Source: JAKIVR01 sp035933635 (GTDB lineage Archaea; Thermoplasmatota; Thermoplasmata; Lutacidiplasmatales; UBA184). From it: DNA of 19,635 bases. The stretch spans positions 1 to 19,635 of the forward strand of contig DASYYY010000028.1 in assembly GCA_035933635.1 (NCBI GenBank). The letters run 5' to 3'. Below the pieces are notes generated by a model. The model was given only the letters and a program-made list of their open reading frames with translations. It was not told where the DNA came from and ran no database searches. Positions 19,591 to 19,635 of this stretch are shown here, piece after piece (positions within the stretch are counted from its first letter, which is position 1; every line of letters begins with the position of its first letter). Made by a program: the position numbers and the translations under genes.

Positions 19591-19619
19591 TTGACAGGCC
19601 CCGCCTCCGCCTGTAGACT
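19591..19619 (+). promoter_or_regulatory. Near-consensus outward promoter at right end
   Basis: TTGACA (19591-19596), a 17-base spacer, TAGACT (19614-19619). The -35 is perfect and the -10 close to consensus, the best promoter in the window. It points off the right edge, with the 16-bp palindrome covering +1 and the end repeat just upstream of the -35. Strong repressible transcription of something beyond 19635 is expected. Confidence 0.75.
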
Positions 19620-19635
19620 CACGTCATATGACGTG
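19620..19635. repeat. Right-end perfect 16-bp palindrome
   Basis: CACGTCATATGACGTG is a perfect palindrome starting right after the -10 box. It shares the 12-bp core CGTCATATGACG with positions 3-14 at the left end and lies at the very end of the window. Operator and terminal structure are both possible. Confidence 0.75.

Noticed and set aside
1..19635. CRISPR array, tRNA, integrase or transposase
   Set aside because: No regularly spaced direct repeats outside the fibre gene, no tRNA cloverleaf with a T-loop motif, and no recombinase or transposase motifs were seen by eye.

Overview
The window is GC-rich with actinobacterial gene style: many GTG starts, one TTG start, GTGA/ATGA stop-start overlaps, and occasional start codons that follow a TANNNT hexamer with no Shine-Dalgarno. 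It reads as most or all of the genome of a tailless icosahedral dsDNA phage with an internal membrane (tectivirus-like, double-jelly-roll lineage) of a Streptomyces-like host. The host is inferred from composition and protein style only. No portal, large terminase, tape measure or tail assembly gene is visible. There is an FtsK/HerA-type packaging ATPase (2124-2867), a 393-residue putative double-jelly-roll major capsid protein (3779-4960), at least seven tiny membrane or virion-type proteins, a membrane-anchored lytic transglycosylase (9792-10583) and a repeat-bearing fibre/receptor-binding protein (11120-12616).

Layout. (1) 1-288: left end with a 16-bp palindrome, an outward promoter candidate and copies of a CGTAACCCCGCCACCTCC-like repeat, one pair forming a hairpin. 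(2) 289-1073: a leftward two-gene operon (68-aa protein, then a 193-aa Cys-rich putative zinc protein). (3) 1241-13598: the long rightward late/structural operon, from ATPase and capsid genes through membrane proteins, transglycosylase and spike/fibre to a lysis-like coiled-coil/TM protein. (4) 13561-15223: leftward genes (212-aa basic protein, two small TM proteins) around a 533-bp gene-free, hairpin-rich stretch at 14496-15028. (5) 15266-19470: a strong promoter and a rightward operon of 13 small, overlapping, probably early genes, including zinc proteins, a PD-(D/E)XK-like nuclease and a glycoside-hydrolase-like protein. (6) 19471-19635: terminator, inverted copies of the left-end repeat, a consensus-grade outward promoter and a second 16-bp palindrome.

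The ends mirror each other: palindrome, outward -10 box, then the repeat family in opposite orientation. This suggests natural termini or an origin/control region split by the window edges. No DNA polymerase, recognisable terminal protein, Rep, integrase or HTH repressor is visible. Known tectiviruses carry a protein-primed family B polymerase, so its absence is the main puzzle. Either replication genes lie outside the window, or an unrecognised protein (the 193-aa or 212-aa leftward proteins are candidates) supports a different replication mode. A C-terminal HWINRxVGRR motif shared by a capsid-cluster protein and the 212-aa leftward protein hints at a common virion-docking signal.
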